Shown piece after piece: positions 17,474 to 26,109 of a DNA stretch of 64,000 nucleotides. The position numbers and the translations under genes were made by a program. Under the pieces are notes generated by a model, which did not search any database, was not told where the DNA came from, and saw only the letters and a list, made by a program, of their open reading frames with translations. Source of the DNA: CAVUWL01 sp963700105 (GTDB lineage: Bacteria; Actinomycetota; Thermoleophilia; Solirubrobacterales; 70-9); assembly GCA_963700105.1 (NCBI GenBank), contig CAVOWL010000004.1:1426001-1490000 (forward strand). Direction: 5' to 3'. The stretch's first letter is position 1, and each line of letters begins with the position of its first letter.

Positions 17474-18010
17474 TCAGATGGTGAGCAGCCCCTGCTGCAT
17501 CCGCTCTTTCAGCAACTCGGCGACCTGCGCGGCGCTTCTCTCGGCGCAATCGAGTGCATTTTGCTTCATATCGCCGAGGTCGGCGAAGTCTTGCCAAAGC
17601 CGCTCGATTACGCTCGGATCGATGGAACCTTCGCCGCCGCGACCAACTGCCCGGGCGGTGCACACCGAAAGCGGGGCTTGGAGCACAGCATAAGCGACCA
17701 CCTGACCGGCTGATTTAAGGGCGTCGCGCACCGGCTCAAGGAACCAGGCCGGGCTGATTATCCCATCGATGATCGTGAAATAGCCCGCCGCCGCGTAGGC
17801 GGCGGCAGCCGTGGCAACTATGCGCATCACGGTGGTGTTCTGCTCGTGCGAATCTGGCCTCCACGGCTCGACGTAGCCAGATCGAATGAAACGAAAGAAG
17901 GCGTCGGACTCGAGGTGAACCGCGCGCTCAAACCCGACCGCGAGCAGCCGTGCTGTAGTCGTCTTTCCAGCGCCGGGCGCTCCGCTGAGAATCAGGATCG
18001 GCTCTGGCAC
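17474..18010 (-). CDS. P-loop small-molecule kinase-like protein
   Basis: The 178-residue product starts at GTG 18010 with PEPILILSGAPGAGKTTTARLLA, a clear Walker A. It continues ERAVHLESDAFFRFIRSGYVEPW, where the Asp after the second strand is the position of the catalytic/metal-binding DxD or SD in gluconate-kinase- or chloramphenicol-phosphotransferase-like enzymes. YFTIIDGIISPAWF and LQAPLSVCTARAVGRG follow the fold. It is about the length of AAA_33-type phosphotransferases. It may phosphorylate a sugar or drug, or modify a nucleic-acid end; the sequence does not decide. No operon partner. Confidence 0.75.
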   Translation of the reverse strand: MPEPILILSGAPGAGKTTTARLLAVGFERAVHLESDAFFRFIRSGYVEPWRPDSHEQNTTVMRIVATAAAAYAAAGYFTIIDGIISPAWFLEPVRDALKSAGQVVAYAVLQAPLSVCTARAVGRGGEGSIDPSVIERLWQDFADLGDMKQNALDCAERSAAQVAELLKERMQQGLLTI

Positions 18011-18414
18011 TGGATGCCGATGCTAACCGCGCGCCCATTGCCAGGCCAGCGAGGCGCCCGCCCGAGGCGGAAACCGATCGCAATCCGCCGCTCTTCGCAC
18101 CGCGAGAGCGCTTCGGACTAGGCTGCGACGAGCGGATCCAAACGGTGACCACCGCTCGAAGCAGCCGGACCCTGTGATCGCTCTGGCTTCCTTGCCTACT
18201 CTGAAATACCCACCGCTACTCCCGCAGATCATCTCCACTTCCTAAGAGCAGAGGCAAGCGAGCGGCTGATCATCATCGCCGCGTCCCGCTGAGTCCAGCC
18301 AGGAACCCTCAGCGTCGGAATCGAGCGGGGCCGCACCCACCCTTGCGATGATCGAACTCTCAGGGCCGGCCTCGGCGAAGACGCCGCCCCAATCCCCAAG
18401 GGCCACCCTGCCGA
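18011..18414. other. Intergenic region between divergent genes
   Basis: About 400 bases between the kinase-like gene and the acyltransferase gene. No gene, tRNA or clear hairpin terminator was seen. It probably contains both promoters. Confidence 0.35.
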
Positions 18415-20400
18415 GTGCGTCCCGCCTACCATGTGGCTCCCGCCATGCCTGAACCTGTCAAGCGCGGCCAGCGCTACATGCCCGGACTCGACGGTCTGCG
18501 TGCGATTGCCGTGCTTGCGGTGATCGCCTTTCACCTCGAATTTGGCTGGGCCGCCGGCGGGTTGCTCGGCGTTGGCGTGTTTTTCACCCTGAGCGGCTAC
18601 CTGATTACCGACCTGCTGCTGGCGCAGCTGTCACGCACCGGCGGTATCCGTATCCCCAGCTTTTGGCTTGCCCGAGCCCGTCGCCTCCTGCCCGCTCTGT
18701 TTGTGATGCTCGCCGTGGTGGTGGCCTGGGTCACCGTTTTCGGCCCCTCACAGCCGCCCAGTTTCAGAGAAGCCGTCGCTGCTGCGGCGCTATACGTGAG
18801 CAATTGGTGGCTGATCTTTCAGCACGTCTCCTACTTCGCGCGATTCGGCCCAGCCTCACCCCTCAATCACCTCTGGTCGCTGGCGGTCGAGGAGCAGTTC
18901 TACATCATCTGGCCCTTCATCCTTCTGCTCGGACTGCGCTTCGTCAGAGATTCGCGAAACCCCTCCGGAATCCGACCACGACTGGCCGGCGCAACCTTGC
19001 TGCTTGGAGCTGCCTCGGCGATCTTGATGGCGATCTTGTATCACCCGAGCCTCGACCCCTCGCGGGTTTACTACGGCACCGACACGCGCGCTTTCGAGCT
19101 TCTCGCCGGTGCCGCCCTGGCGATGGTGTGGCCCAGTCGCCAGCTGAGGTCGAGAATACGTTCGAGTGCCCGGATCACGATAGATGGGCTTGGCGTCGCC
19201 GGCTTGGCGGTGATCGTCCTGCTGATCTGGCGCACCAACCAGTACTCACCATTTATCTATCGGGGAGGATTCGTCCTGCTCTCAGCGGCGACCGTACTCG
19301 TCATCGCTGCGCTCGTACACCCAGCCTGCAGGCTGGGTGCGATCCTCGGCTGGGCACCGCTGCGCTGGATCGGGGTGCGCTCCTACGGCATCTACCTCTG
19401 GCACTACCCGATCATCGTCCTCACCGCGCCGACGGGCGTCCACACAACCAACCTCTTTCGCGATGCGCTCCAGGTTGGCGCGACTCTCTTAATAGCTGCA
19501 CTTTCGTGGCGATTCGTGGAGGAGCCGATCCGCCATGGTGCCCTGGCAAGGATTTGGCGACAGCTCAGAGCTGGTTCATGGCGCGTTCAGCGGATCCCGA
19601 GGGCTGGTTGGGTGGCTCTCACCTGCGGAGTCACCGTGGTTTTGATCGCCTGCGCGGGACTTGCCGGCTTTGGCTCCGGCTTCACCGGTAACCCGCCGGC
19701 CGCCCTCGGGCACGACATCTCAAAGACGGTCTCCGTGCCGGTTCCAAAGACGGCCAGCGCGGCCTTTGCGGCTTCATCCAAGCGCACCTCATGCCGGGCG
19801 GTAGTCCACATCGGTGATTCGACCTCGGAGGGACTCATCTCTCCCGAATACCTTCCAAATCCCAGCGAGCGGATCAGCGCCCAATACGCTCGCGTCGGCG
19901 CTGGCACCCAGCATTTCGAGATCTCTGGCGCCCGCTCCATTGTCGAGAGATTTGAAGGCCAGCCCAATGCCCGCGAAGTTGCCCAAGCCTGGAAGAGCCA
20001 TGGCTATCGCGGCTGCTGGGTTCTGGCGCTCGGCACCAACGATGCGGCGAATATCTACGTCGGCTCTTCGGTGAATCAAATGGCGCGAATCAGGCAGATG
20101 ATGTCGGTAATCGGCGATCAGCCGGTGCTGTGGGTCAATGTCAAATCCCTGCTTTCCAGCGGCCCATACGCAGAGCAGAACATGCGCACCTGGGACCAGG
20201 CATTGGTAAAAGCATGTCGGCTCTACCCCAATATGAGGATCTTTGACTGGGCTTCGGTGGTCAAGAATTCCTGGTTCATCGAAGACGGAATTCATTTCAA
20301 CACGCCGGGGTACGCGGCCCGCAGCCGCCTGATCGCCCAGGCGCTCGCCCACGCATTTCCCCAAGGCAGCAGTGGCAGTCCAAACTGCATCGTGCACTGA
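18415..20400 (+). CDS. OafA/YrhL-type membrane acyltransferase with C-terminal SGNH domain
   Basis: The 661-residue product starts at GTG 18415 (ATG 18445 is an alternative that loses ten residues). The N-terminal half is an acyltransferase-3 domain: YMPGLDGLRAIAVLAVIAFH with the catalytic His, then GVFFTLSGYLI, NHLWSLAVEEQFYIIWP, and about ten membrane helices. After a hydrophobic anchor near residue 400, the C-terminal part is an SGNH hydrolase-like domain. It shows VVHIGDSTSEGL (Ser near 469), LALGTNDAANI and the C-terminal DGIHFNTPGY (Asp/His near 624-627). In OafA and OatA this pair moves acyl groups across the membrane and onto O-antigen, peptidoglycan or other glycans. The envelope target here is unknown. 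Confidence 0.88.
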   Translation: MRPAYHVAPAMPEPVKRGQRYMPGLDGLRAIAVLAVIAFHLEFGWAAGGLLGVGVFFTLSGYLITDLLLAQLSRTGGIRIPSFWLARARRLLPALFVMLAVVVAWVTVFGPSQPPSFREAVAAAALYVSNWWLIFQHVSYFARFGPASPLNHLWSLAVEEQFYIIWPFILLLGLRFVRDSRNPSGIRPRLAGATLLLGAASAILMAILYHPSLDPSRVYYGTDTRAFELLAGAALAMVWPSRQLRSRIRSSARITIDGLGVAGLAVIVLLIWRTNQYSPFIYRGGFVLLSAATVLVIAALVHPACRLGAILGWAPLRWIGVRSYGIYLWHYPIIVLTAPTGVHTTNLFRDALQVGATLLIAALSWRFVEEPIRHGALARIWRQLRAGSWRVQRIPRAGWVALTCGVTVVLIACAGLAGFGSGFTGNPPAALGHDISKTVSVPVPKTASAAFAASSKRTSCRAVVHIGDSTSEGLISPEYLPNPSERISAQYARVGAGTQHFEISGARSIVERFEGQPNAREVAQAWKSHGYRGCWVLALGTNDAANIYVGSSVNQMARIRQMMSVIGDQPVLWVNVKSLLSSGPYAEQNMRTWDQALVKACRLYPNMRIFDWASVVKNSWFIEDGIHFNTPGYAARSRLIAQALAHAFPQGSSGSPNCIVH

Positions 20401-20568
20401 GCTCGCGCTCCCAGCGCTTCGATTGGGTGCCGCTCCACTTGCAGAGCCAGCCTCGACTGAGCTCGGTCCGCCGGTTCAGGACCGGATCCAGGCCGAGTTG
20501 CACGTTAATCCCGACCCCGCCCATCGCCACGCCGTATGCCCTTGCGGGGATCGGCCCACTGCTCCTAG

Positions 20569-21342
20569 TCAACCCGCTTCACCCAGCGCCTCATCGATCA
20601 CCCGAAGGAGACGATCGGGGCAATCCCACATCACCATATGACCACAATCTGGCCAGGTCTCAACCATGGTCTGGCTCGGAAGCTGATCGATGAATCGAGA
20701 CTTGGTGGCGAGTGCGACCCGGTCCCCCGCTCCCCAGATAAGCCGGATCGGAACCTCGATGCCCTGACCATCGCAGAACCGAAGCCGCCGGGTCTCCGCG
20801 AAGTGGCGCGGGAAACTATCTGTGGCGATCGCCGAGCGGACACTCTTAATCGCGACTGCGGCGTTGACCTCGCCCGGTTTGGCGCTGATCGTGCCGAGAA
20901 GTAGCCTCCGCGCCGGTCCCAGCCGCAGCGCCCGGGCTGCACCCGGTCCGAACAGGCGCCCAAGGCGCCAGTTCGCAGCAAGGATGCAATTGGTGATCAT
21001 CGGGGATTGCTTAGCCCAGAGTCCAGCGGGCGCCAGCGCTACCACGGCGGCTGCCTTACCCATCTTCGCCAGCTCCAGCGCGGTCCAACCACCGGATGAG
21101 TGGCCGATCAGGGTGGCCTGCCCAAAACCCTGCGAGTCAAGCAACGCGGCCACCTCTCGAGCCCATTCGGGCGGAGAGAAGGAGGTGGGGGAGGATTGAC
21201 CGTGACCGGGAAGGTCGATAGCAATCACCTCGGCGCGCTCTTCCAATTGACCCAAGAGCGGCCTCCAGACCTCACGCGAACTGGTCGTCCCGTGGAGCAT
21301 GACCAATTGCGGACCCTGCCCGACCCGATCGAATTCCAGCAT
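20569..21342 (-). CDS. Alpha/beta hydrolase, paralogue of the 16494-17252 gene
   Basis: The 257-residue product has a complete triad layout: oxyanion HGTTSS, strand VIAIDLPGHGQSSP, nucleophile elbow LIGHSSGGWTALELA, acid region LIWGAGDRVA and His in WPDCGHMVMWDCPDRL. The block after the elbow (VVALAPAGLWAKQS) and the following cap align with the other alpha/beta hydrolase about 3.3 kb to the left. The two probably arose by duplication and then had the acyltransferase gene between them. No substrate can be named; the small hydrophobic cap suggests an ester or lactone. Confidence 0.8.
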   Translation of the reverse strand: MLEFDRVGQGPQLVMLHGTTSSREVWRPLLGQLEERAEVIAIDLPGHGQSSPTSFSPPEWAREVAALLDSQGFGQATLIGHSSGGWTALELAKMGKAAAVVALAPAGLWAKQSPMITNCILAANWRLGRLFGPGAARALRLGPARRLLLGTISAKPGEVNAAVAIKSVRSAIATDSFPRHFAETRRLRFCDGQGIEVPIRLIWGAGDRVALATKSRFIDQLPSQTMVETWPDCGHMVMWDCPDRLLRVIDEALGEAG

Positions 21343-21657
21343 CTACGGACCTATACCAATACCTGCGATTCGAGACGCAATCGAATCCTCGACGCCGCCC
21401 CCACTGGGCTCGATCGGTCGCCCCTGAATCGACCAGGGCGCTCTTGCTGGCGGTGGGCCTGACCAAACTTCAAGCCCTGACTGGAACCGTTGATCGCTTG
21501 GCAGCGGTCACCGGAGTCCACCCGCCGAAATCCGCACCACCCGCGAGTGTCGAGCCCAAGCGGGAGTCCTGAAAGCGCCCATTGGGAGCTGACGGAGTGA
21601 ATCCGGCCGCGGAGCTCGGACCTTCCTCACCTGGAGGGCTCAAGGCACAGGCCACTT
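21343..21657. other. Intergenic region, no gene seen
   Basis: About 315 bases upstream of the hydrolase start and downstream of the mannosyltransferase stop, both on the minus strand. I see no gene, tRNA or strong structure. Confidence 0.35.
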
Positions 21658-22974
21658 CTACGGCGGCCAGCTCCAGATCACAAAGAGGTAGGTGGATACG
21701 GCGAGTAGCGGTGCCGAGATCGCGATCACGGTGCGGACGCGGCGATTCTCCGTTGCCCACAGGGCCAGGGCGATCCAGAGAGGAAACATGACCAGCATGA
21801 AGCGCGGCAGCGACTTCAGCGGTTCGTTATCAGCGGGTACCGAGACTGCCATCGCGAGGCTCACCGCCGCGTAGGCGGTATAGGCAGCGGGCAGGCGCTT
21901 CCAGCAAATGCGCAAAAGGATCACCCCGACGATGAGGAAGACCATGGAGTAGAGGTGATGGGTGACCCCGCTGACGCTTATGTTCGCTGCCCTGCGTGGG
22001 TCCAATCCCGGCACCGCGGCGGCGGCGTCCTTGAGGAGGGTCCAGGCCTCAAGCGGGATGCCGCCAAGTGGTAGGAAAAACCGGCCCCAGTGTTGCTGGT
22101 GGACGAAGGGGTCAAGCGGGTGACCGAGGGTGACCCCGAGGTAGGCCATGTAGGCGAACAGGCCGAGCGGCACGAGCGCGAACCAGCAGACGTCGGGTCG
22201 GATGCGGTAGCGGGGCCTGACGCCACTCGCGGTCGGAAAATCAGGCTCCCGATCGGGCCGGGAGCCATAGAAATAGAAGACAAGAAGCGGCGCCAGCAGC
22301 AAAATTCCGCCGTTCCGACTGGTCGCAGCAAGACCACCCAAAAGACCGGCAAGCGCCCATCGCCCCCGTCGACCCGCATAAAAGCAAGCAATTGAGAGCA
22401 GCAGGAAGACCGACTCGGAGTAGACCGCCGAGAGGGCGAGCGAAACCGGTAGCCAGGCGACGATCCACACCGTGTTTCGGGCCAGATCCGCATTGAACTC
22501 AAGCGACACAAGCCGGTGCAGCAGGTACAGGGCTCCCAGCGCACAGGCAACTGAGATCGCTATTCCGACCAGCAGGTCGATACCGTTGCCGTTGCCCAGC
22601 GCGTCACCTCCAAGCCGAATCAAACCGGGGTAGAGCGGAAAGAAGACGGTTTGGTAGGAGAGGCTGTAGCCGGTCTTGGCAACGCTCAGGTACCAGGCCG
22701 AGTCCCAGCGCGCCGCGGGGGAGACCAGGATGTTGAAGAACCGCTCGTGAAATGGGGCGGTGAGGTGATGGGGATCAAGCAGGGCGGAGGTGCCGGGGAA
22801 AAAGCCAACCGCAAGCACGGCGAGTATTCCGGCGACCCAGACGAGCAGCCGTGACGAAAAGAATGCCCCGAAGACGTCGCGAAGCGCGGCGCGCCGTTCT
22901 TCGTTAAGAGATGGCGTTCCTTCGGCGGGCGAACCCTCGAGGCGATCGACTGGTTTTGTGGTCAGGGTGTCCAC
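21658..22974 (-). CDS. PIG-V-like membrane mannosyltransferase (GT-C fold)
   Basis: The 438-residue protein has about nine to ten membrane helices after a 35-residue polar N-terminus. The diagnostic motif is AARWDSAWYLSVAKTGYS in the first extracytoplasmic loop, where Arg-Trp-Asp is the conserved catalytic patch of PIG-V (PF04188) and related dolichol/polyprenyl-phosphate-mannose-dependent enzymes. TVFFPLYPGLIRL and SAVYSESVFLLLS also match the family. In actinobacteria such proteins add mannose to lipoglycans or proteins on the outer face of the membrane. Starts at GTG 22974. A 90-residue membrane protein gene lies 27 bases upstream on the same strand and may be co-transcribed. Confidence 0.82.
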   Translation of the reverse strand: MDTLTTKPVDRLEGSPAEGTPSLNEERRAALRDVFGAFFSSRLLVWVAGILAVLAVGFFPGTSALLDPHHLTAPFHERFFNILVSPAARWDSAWYLSVAKTGYSLSYQTVFFPLYPGLIRLGGDALGNGNGIDLLVGIAISVACALGALYLLHRLVSLEFNADLARNTVWIVAWLPVSLALSAVYSESVFLLLSIACFYAGRRGRWALAGLLGGLAATSRNGGILLLAPLLVFYFYGSRPDREPDFPTASGVRPRYRIRPDVCWFALVPLGLFAYMAYLGVTLGHPLDPFVHQQHWGRFFLPLGGIPLEAWTLLKDAAAAVPGLDPRRAANISVSGVTHHLYSMVFLIVGVILLRICWKRLPAAYTAYAAVSLAMAVSVPADNEPLKSLPRFMLVMFPLWIALALWATENRRVRTVIAISAPLLAVSTYLFVIWSWPP

Positions 22975-23001
22975 CGATCTGGCGGCGGGAAAGTAGGTTG
23001 A

Positions 23002-23274
23002 CTAGGTAAAGGGGTCGTTAAGATGCTGCTTGGCCCGCGATTCTCGGCCAAAGGCTAAACGCCAAAGCCATGACAACGAGGAGATCACCCCCATCGCAAC
23101 GCCAAGGCCAACGGCGCCGATAATCAGCAAGACAAGCAGGAAGGCGAGGATCCCAAGGGGAATCAGCAGCACTTTTAATGAGGCCAGCAGCAGCATCGCA
23201 AACGCCACTGCACCCTGAAGCTGTCGCCTAAAGACCGGATGAATGGGGAGTCCCGGCGCCTCGACGGAGACCAT
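23002..23274 (-). CDS. Small membrane protein of unknown function
   Basis: The 90-residue product has an amphipathic N-terminus and a long hydrophobic region (residues about 20-75) that can form two helices: AVAFAMLLLASLKVLLIPLGILAFLL and the Val/Gly-rich segment after it. A basic, charged C-terminal tail follows. No family is recognised. Base use and the close 27-base spacing to the downstream mannosyltransferase gene support it being a real, possibly co-transcribed gene. Confidence 0.5.
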   Translation of the reverse strand: MVSVEAPGLPIHPVFRRQLQGAVAFAMLLLASLKVLLIPLGILAFLLVLLIIGAVGLGVAMGVISSLSWLWRLAFGRESRAKQHLNDPFT

Positions 23275-23481
23275 GCGGACAGCTGGTTAAAGCAGCGCAA
23301 GCGTTGATTCTCGACCCCCGGCCGGTCTCAAACATGGGCCGGGCAGCGGCGATCGCCGAAAGGCCATCCCTACTACGGCGATGCTCACAAGGTCGGCCGT
23401 GGCGCCCGCCGCGGCGGCGCACCCGATCCAATCGGTCCAGGGAGACTGGATCAGCCCGGGGTCCCGAAAAGCCCCTCCGGA

Positions 23482-23973
23482 TCAGGAGCCGCTTGCCGGT
23501 CCCTGTTTGAGGCGGGCGAGCTCTGCCTTTATCGCCTCGAGCTGGGCGGCCATCGCTTCGAGTCGGATGGTCATCGGATCCTCGCCCGCCTCGCGTCTCT
23601 CCGCCTCGGCGCGAGTTACAAAGGCGCTGGTGATCGCCCCCGTCACCACAGCCAGCAAGGACAGGCCGCCCACCATCAGGAAGACGGCGATCACCTTTCC
23701 AATTGTCTGCTGGGGAACGATGTCGCCGTAGCCAACCGTGGTCACCGTTTGGGTTGCCCACCACATCCCGAGCCAGATCGAGTGGAAGGTCTTCGGATCG
23801 ACGAGTCGCTCCACGATGCCAAACACGACGATCGCCATCGTCCAGAATGAAACGATCACATAGGCGGCGAAGCGTGGCCGCAGGCCCTTGCGATCGATGC
23901 GCCGATGTAACCAGCGAGCGGAGCGACGCGAGTGCGGTTGGCCCACCACCCCTACGCTTTCGTCGCCCTGCAC
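23482..23973 (-). CDS. Two-helix potassium channel (ion-channel family) with coiled-coil tail
   Basis: The start is set at GTG 23973, which has GAGAGGAG five bases upstream. Longer frames would overlap the divergent recombinase gene. The 163-residue product has a basic N-terminus, helix 1 (FAAYVIVSFWTMAIVVFGIV), a pore loop with the selectivity filter TVTTVGYGDIVP, helix 2 (GKVIAVFLMVGGLSLLAVVTG) and a cytoplasmic coiled coil (IRLEAMAAQLEAIKAELARL). No RCK domain follows, so gating is not by a classical nucleotide-binding ring. TVGYGD is diagnostic for K+ selectivity. A tetramer in the inner membrane is expected. Confidence 0.87.
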   Translation of the reverse strand: MQGDESVGVVGQPHSRRSARWLHRRIDRKGLRPRFAAYVIVSFWTMAIVVFGIVERLVDPKTFHSIWLGMWWATQTVTTVGYGDIVPQQTIGKVIAVFLMVGGLSLLAVVTGAITSAFVTRAEAERREAGEDPMTIRLEAMAAQLEAIKAELARLKQGPASGS

Positions 23974-23999
23974 CGCGCTCCTCTCGCGGCGGGCGCTTG

Positions 24000-24019
24000 T
24001 ACGCAATATGACTTGCGTA
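24000..24019. promoter_or_regulatory. 7-bp inverted repeat in the divergent K+ channel/recombinase promoter
   Basis: TACGCAA (24000-24006) and its complement TTGCGTA (24013-24019) are separated by six bases, centred 20 bases before the recombinase GTG and about 36 bases from the channel GTG. The position suits an operator, or a recombination half-site pair bound by the adjacent serine recombinase. Function is inferred from position only. Confidence 0.4.
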
Positions 24020-24029
24020 TGATCGATAG

Positions 24030-24740
24030 GTGACCGCCCGACGCCTGATCGGCTACGTTCGCGCCTCTGGTCCGCGGGATCCGCGGCCGCTGGACTTGCA
24101 ACGCGATGCGATTGCGACAGCATGCGCGAATTCGAGCTGGGAGCTCGTGGAGCTTATTGTCGAGGCGCCGGATTCCCCGCCTGGACCCAAACGCCCTCGG
24201 CTAAGAGAAGCCATTTCTCACCTCAACGCGGGCCGCGGCGACGGGCTGATCGTCGCCGCGGCGCAATCTCTTGCCCATCGTGTTTCATCTCTTGTGGACC
24301 TGGTTGCCTGGCTTGACAAAGCCGGGACGGCGCTTGTGATCCTCGACCCGATGCTCGACACCGGCGAGAGATCGGGACGCAGCGCCCTTGATCTGCTTAC
24401 AGCTCTCGTCGCTGCCGAACGCGAGGACGAGCAAGCGCGTCATGCGGGCAGACAGGCCGATGGCAGGGGTCGCGGCCGCGTCGCGGTCGCCGCAGACCCC
24501 GAGCTTCGCGGTCGGATCACGACGATGCGTGAGGCTGGCATGAGCCTTCAGGCGATCGCCGACACCCTCAACACAGAAGGGATTGCCACCGTCAGAAACG
24601 GAGCATTGTGGCGAGCATCCAGCGTGCAGGCGGCAACCGGGTACCGGCGACCACGACCGAACCAACCCCCCCATTCCAGACTGCCACCACCACCCCAGAA
24701 ACCCCCTCAGCCGCCGGCTCCCGGTCGCGATAAGCGCTGA
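24030..24740 (+). CDS. Serine recombinase (resolvase/invertase family)
   Basis: The 236-residue product begins RRLIGYVRASGPRDPRPLDLQRDAI, the Y-x-R-x-S motif with Ser as nucleophile, followed by RPRLREAISHL and GDGLIVAAAQSLAHR, matching the catalytic domain order. Around residues 148-165, a Gly/Arg-rich joint leads to GRITTMREAGMSLQAIADTLNTEGI, a helix-turn-helix DNA-binding part. The last 40 residues are Pro-rich and unstructured. It is longer than a classical resolvase (about 185 residues) and shorter than a large phage integrase. No element boundaries were seen around it, so it may be a domesticated or regulatory recombinase. Starts at GTG 24030 and ends eight bases before the DedA start. 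Confidence 0.8.
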   Translation: MTARRLIGYVRASGPRDPRPLDLQRDAIATACANSSWELVELIVEAPDSPPGPKRPRLREAISHLNAGRGDGLIVAAAQSLAHRVSSLVDLVAWLDKAGTALVILDPMLDTGERSGRSALDLLTALVAAEREDEQARHAGRQADGRGRGRVAVAADPELRGRITTMREAGMSLQAIADTLNTEGIATVRNGALWRASSVQAATGYRRPRPNQPPHSRLPPPPQKPPQPPAPGRDKR

Positions 24741-24747
24741 TGTCAAG

Positions 24748-25347
24748 ATGAGCAGCCTGGTCATCGAACTGGGACCGCTCGGGGTCTTTTTGCTGATGAT
24801 CCCCGAGAGCGCCTGCATCCCCGTGCCAAGCGAGGTGACGCTGATGTCCGCCGGTTTCGCCGTGGGATCGGGATTGATGTCGTTTTGGGCGGCCGTCCTG
24901 GCGGCGACCGCCGGTAACCTCGTCGGCTCGCTGCTCGCCTATGGAATTGGACGGATGCTCTCCCACAAAGAGCACCGCGGACGCAGCGCCCGGGCGCTGG
25001 CCAGCTGCGATCAGCTTTTGGCCCGACACGGGAGCCGAGCGGTCTTTCTCGCCCGGCTTATGCCCCTGGCCCGAACGTTCATCTCCTTGCCCGCCGGTCA
25101 CGCGCGGGTGCGATCGGGGCCCTTCATCCTGATGACCGTGGCCGGATGCGCGATCTGGGCGGTGGGCTTCACCCTCCTCGGCCTGCTCGCCGGCAGCAGT
25201 TGGAGCCAGCTCGGCAACACCTCCGGAGGCGCCCTACTAGTTCTCAGCGTGCTGGTGGGCGTGGCGTGGACGGTGCGCAAAAGGCACGCCGCACGATCGA
25301 AGTCGAGCCAGACATCATCAGGCGATCTTCACATCTTCTTGCCGTAG
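24748..25347 (+). CDS. DedA/SNARE-associated (VTT-domain) membrane protein
   Basis: I use ATG 24748, because the in-frame upstream codons lie inside the recombinase gene. The 199-residue protein starts with a re-entrant helix (LGPLGVFLLMIPESACIPVPSEV), containing the family's conserved E-x-x-x-P-x-P-[GS]-E. It continues with GNLVGSLLAYGIGR, LARHGSRAVFLARLMPLARTFISLPAGHARV (the F/YxxR and GxxR/A region of DedA) and two more helices. DedA proteins support envelope homeostasis and lipid-carrier flipping (UptA and PopT families). The target here is not specified. It lies immediately downstream of the recombinase and may share its mRNA. Confidence 0.85.
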   Translation: MSSLVIELGPLGVFLLMIPESACIPVPSEVTLMSAGFAVGSGLMSFWAAVLAATAGNLVGSLLAYGIGRMLSHKEHRGRSARALASCDQLLARHGSRAVFLARLMPLARTFISLPAGHARVRSGPFILMTVAGCAIWAVGFTLLGLLAGSSWSQLGNTSGGALLVLSVLVGVAWTVRKRHAARSKSSQTSSGDLHIFLP

Positions 25348-25362
25348 CTACCCTGAAGATCA

Positions 25363-25575
25363 ATGGAGCTCTCGCGCCCTATGCCACACACCTTGATCCT
25401 CGGTGCAGCTCATCCAACGCCGCTTGCGGTGGCCCTGCTACTAGCGCCCGTTCTGGGCCGGGGCGGTGGCCTCCTCGGTGTGATCTTTATCGTCGTCTTG
25501 ATGGCCCTGCGGATCTACCTCCGCTCACGGCGGGGCCGTGGCGGGCCCTGGGGGGGCGGGCGCCCGCCCCTTTGA
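25363..25575 (+). CDS. Possible small membrane peptide with Gly/Arg-rich tail
   Basis: The 70-residue frame has one hydrophobic helix (LLGVIFIVVLMALRIYL) followed by a basic Gly-rich tail (RSRRGRGGPWGGGRP). It starts 16 bases after the DedA stop and has coding-like third-position GC. No family is recognised and the ribosome binding site is weak, so this is tentative. Confidence 0.4.
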   Translation: MELSRPMPHTLILGAAHPTPLAVALLLAPVLGRGGGLLGVIFIVVLMALRIYLRSRRGRGGPWGGGRPPL

Positions 25576-25667
25576 CCGCGGTGCTTTGACCATCCTGGGG
25601 CAATTGGCGCATTGAAGTGTTGGTGCCAGCTCGGGCCCGCCCTGCTGAAAAACACGCAGCGGCAAGG

Positions 25668-25871
25668 CTAGGGAATCAATAGGTCCATCAGCCGAAGCAC
25701 CGGGTCCCTAAATGGCTGGAACTGGAGCATCACAAACATCGCGGCGGCCCCAACGAAGGCACCGATCAGACCAGCGGCAACGTAGCCGGCGCCGAAGGAG
25801 GCAACCAACAGCGTGAAAACGGCAAGCCGACGGTCCCTTAGCTGTGGCGAATCGGGGCTCTGACCCTGCAT
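25668..25871 (-). CDS. Small membrane protein of unknown function
   Basis: The 67-residue product starts at ATG 25871 (a TTG lies just before it) with AGG a few bases upstream. After a polar head (QGQSPDSPQLRDRR) come one long or two short hydrophobic segments (LAVFTLLVASFGAGYVAAGLIGAFVGAAAMFVML) and a short amphipathic end. High GC at third codon positions supports coding. No function can be assigned. Confidence 0.5.
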   Translation of the reverse strand: MQGQSPDSPQLRDRRLAVFTLLVASFGAGYVAAGLIGAFVGAAAMFVMLQFQPFRDPVLRLMDLLIP

Positions 25872-26109
25872 CAACCTAGCCTATTGCCAGCGCTGATTTC
25901 CGCGCGGAGATGTATCGATCAACGCAGCTTTCCTGATTGCGCCTCTCGATCAAACCGGGGCGGGCAGCGCCCTGGGCAAGAACCGCGGCGCGCTTGCAGC
26001 AAAATCGCGGTGCTGAAGCGCCAGGTCGGCAAGCAACCTCACTTTCAGTTGGCTGGAAAGCCGCACCCGTCAGAATAAGTGGTACAGACTGCCGAGACGG
26101 AGGAGATGC

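Noticed and set aside
23974..24123. A longer K+ channel protein starting at 24123
   Set aside because: It would overlap the divergent recombinase start and add a low-complexity basic segment. GTG 23973 has a strong ribosome binding site.
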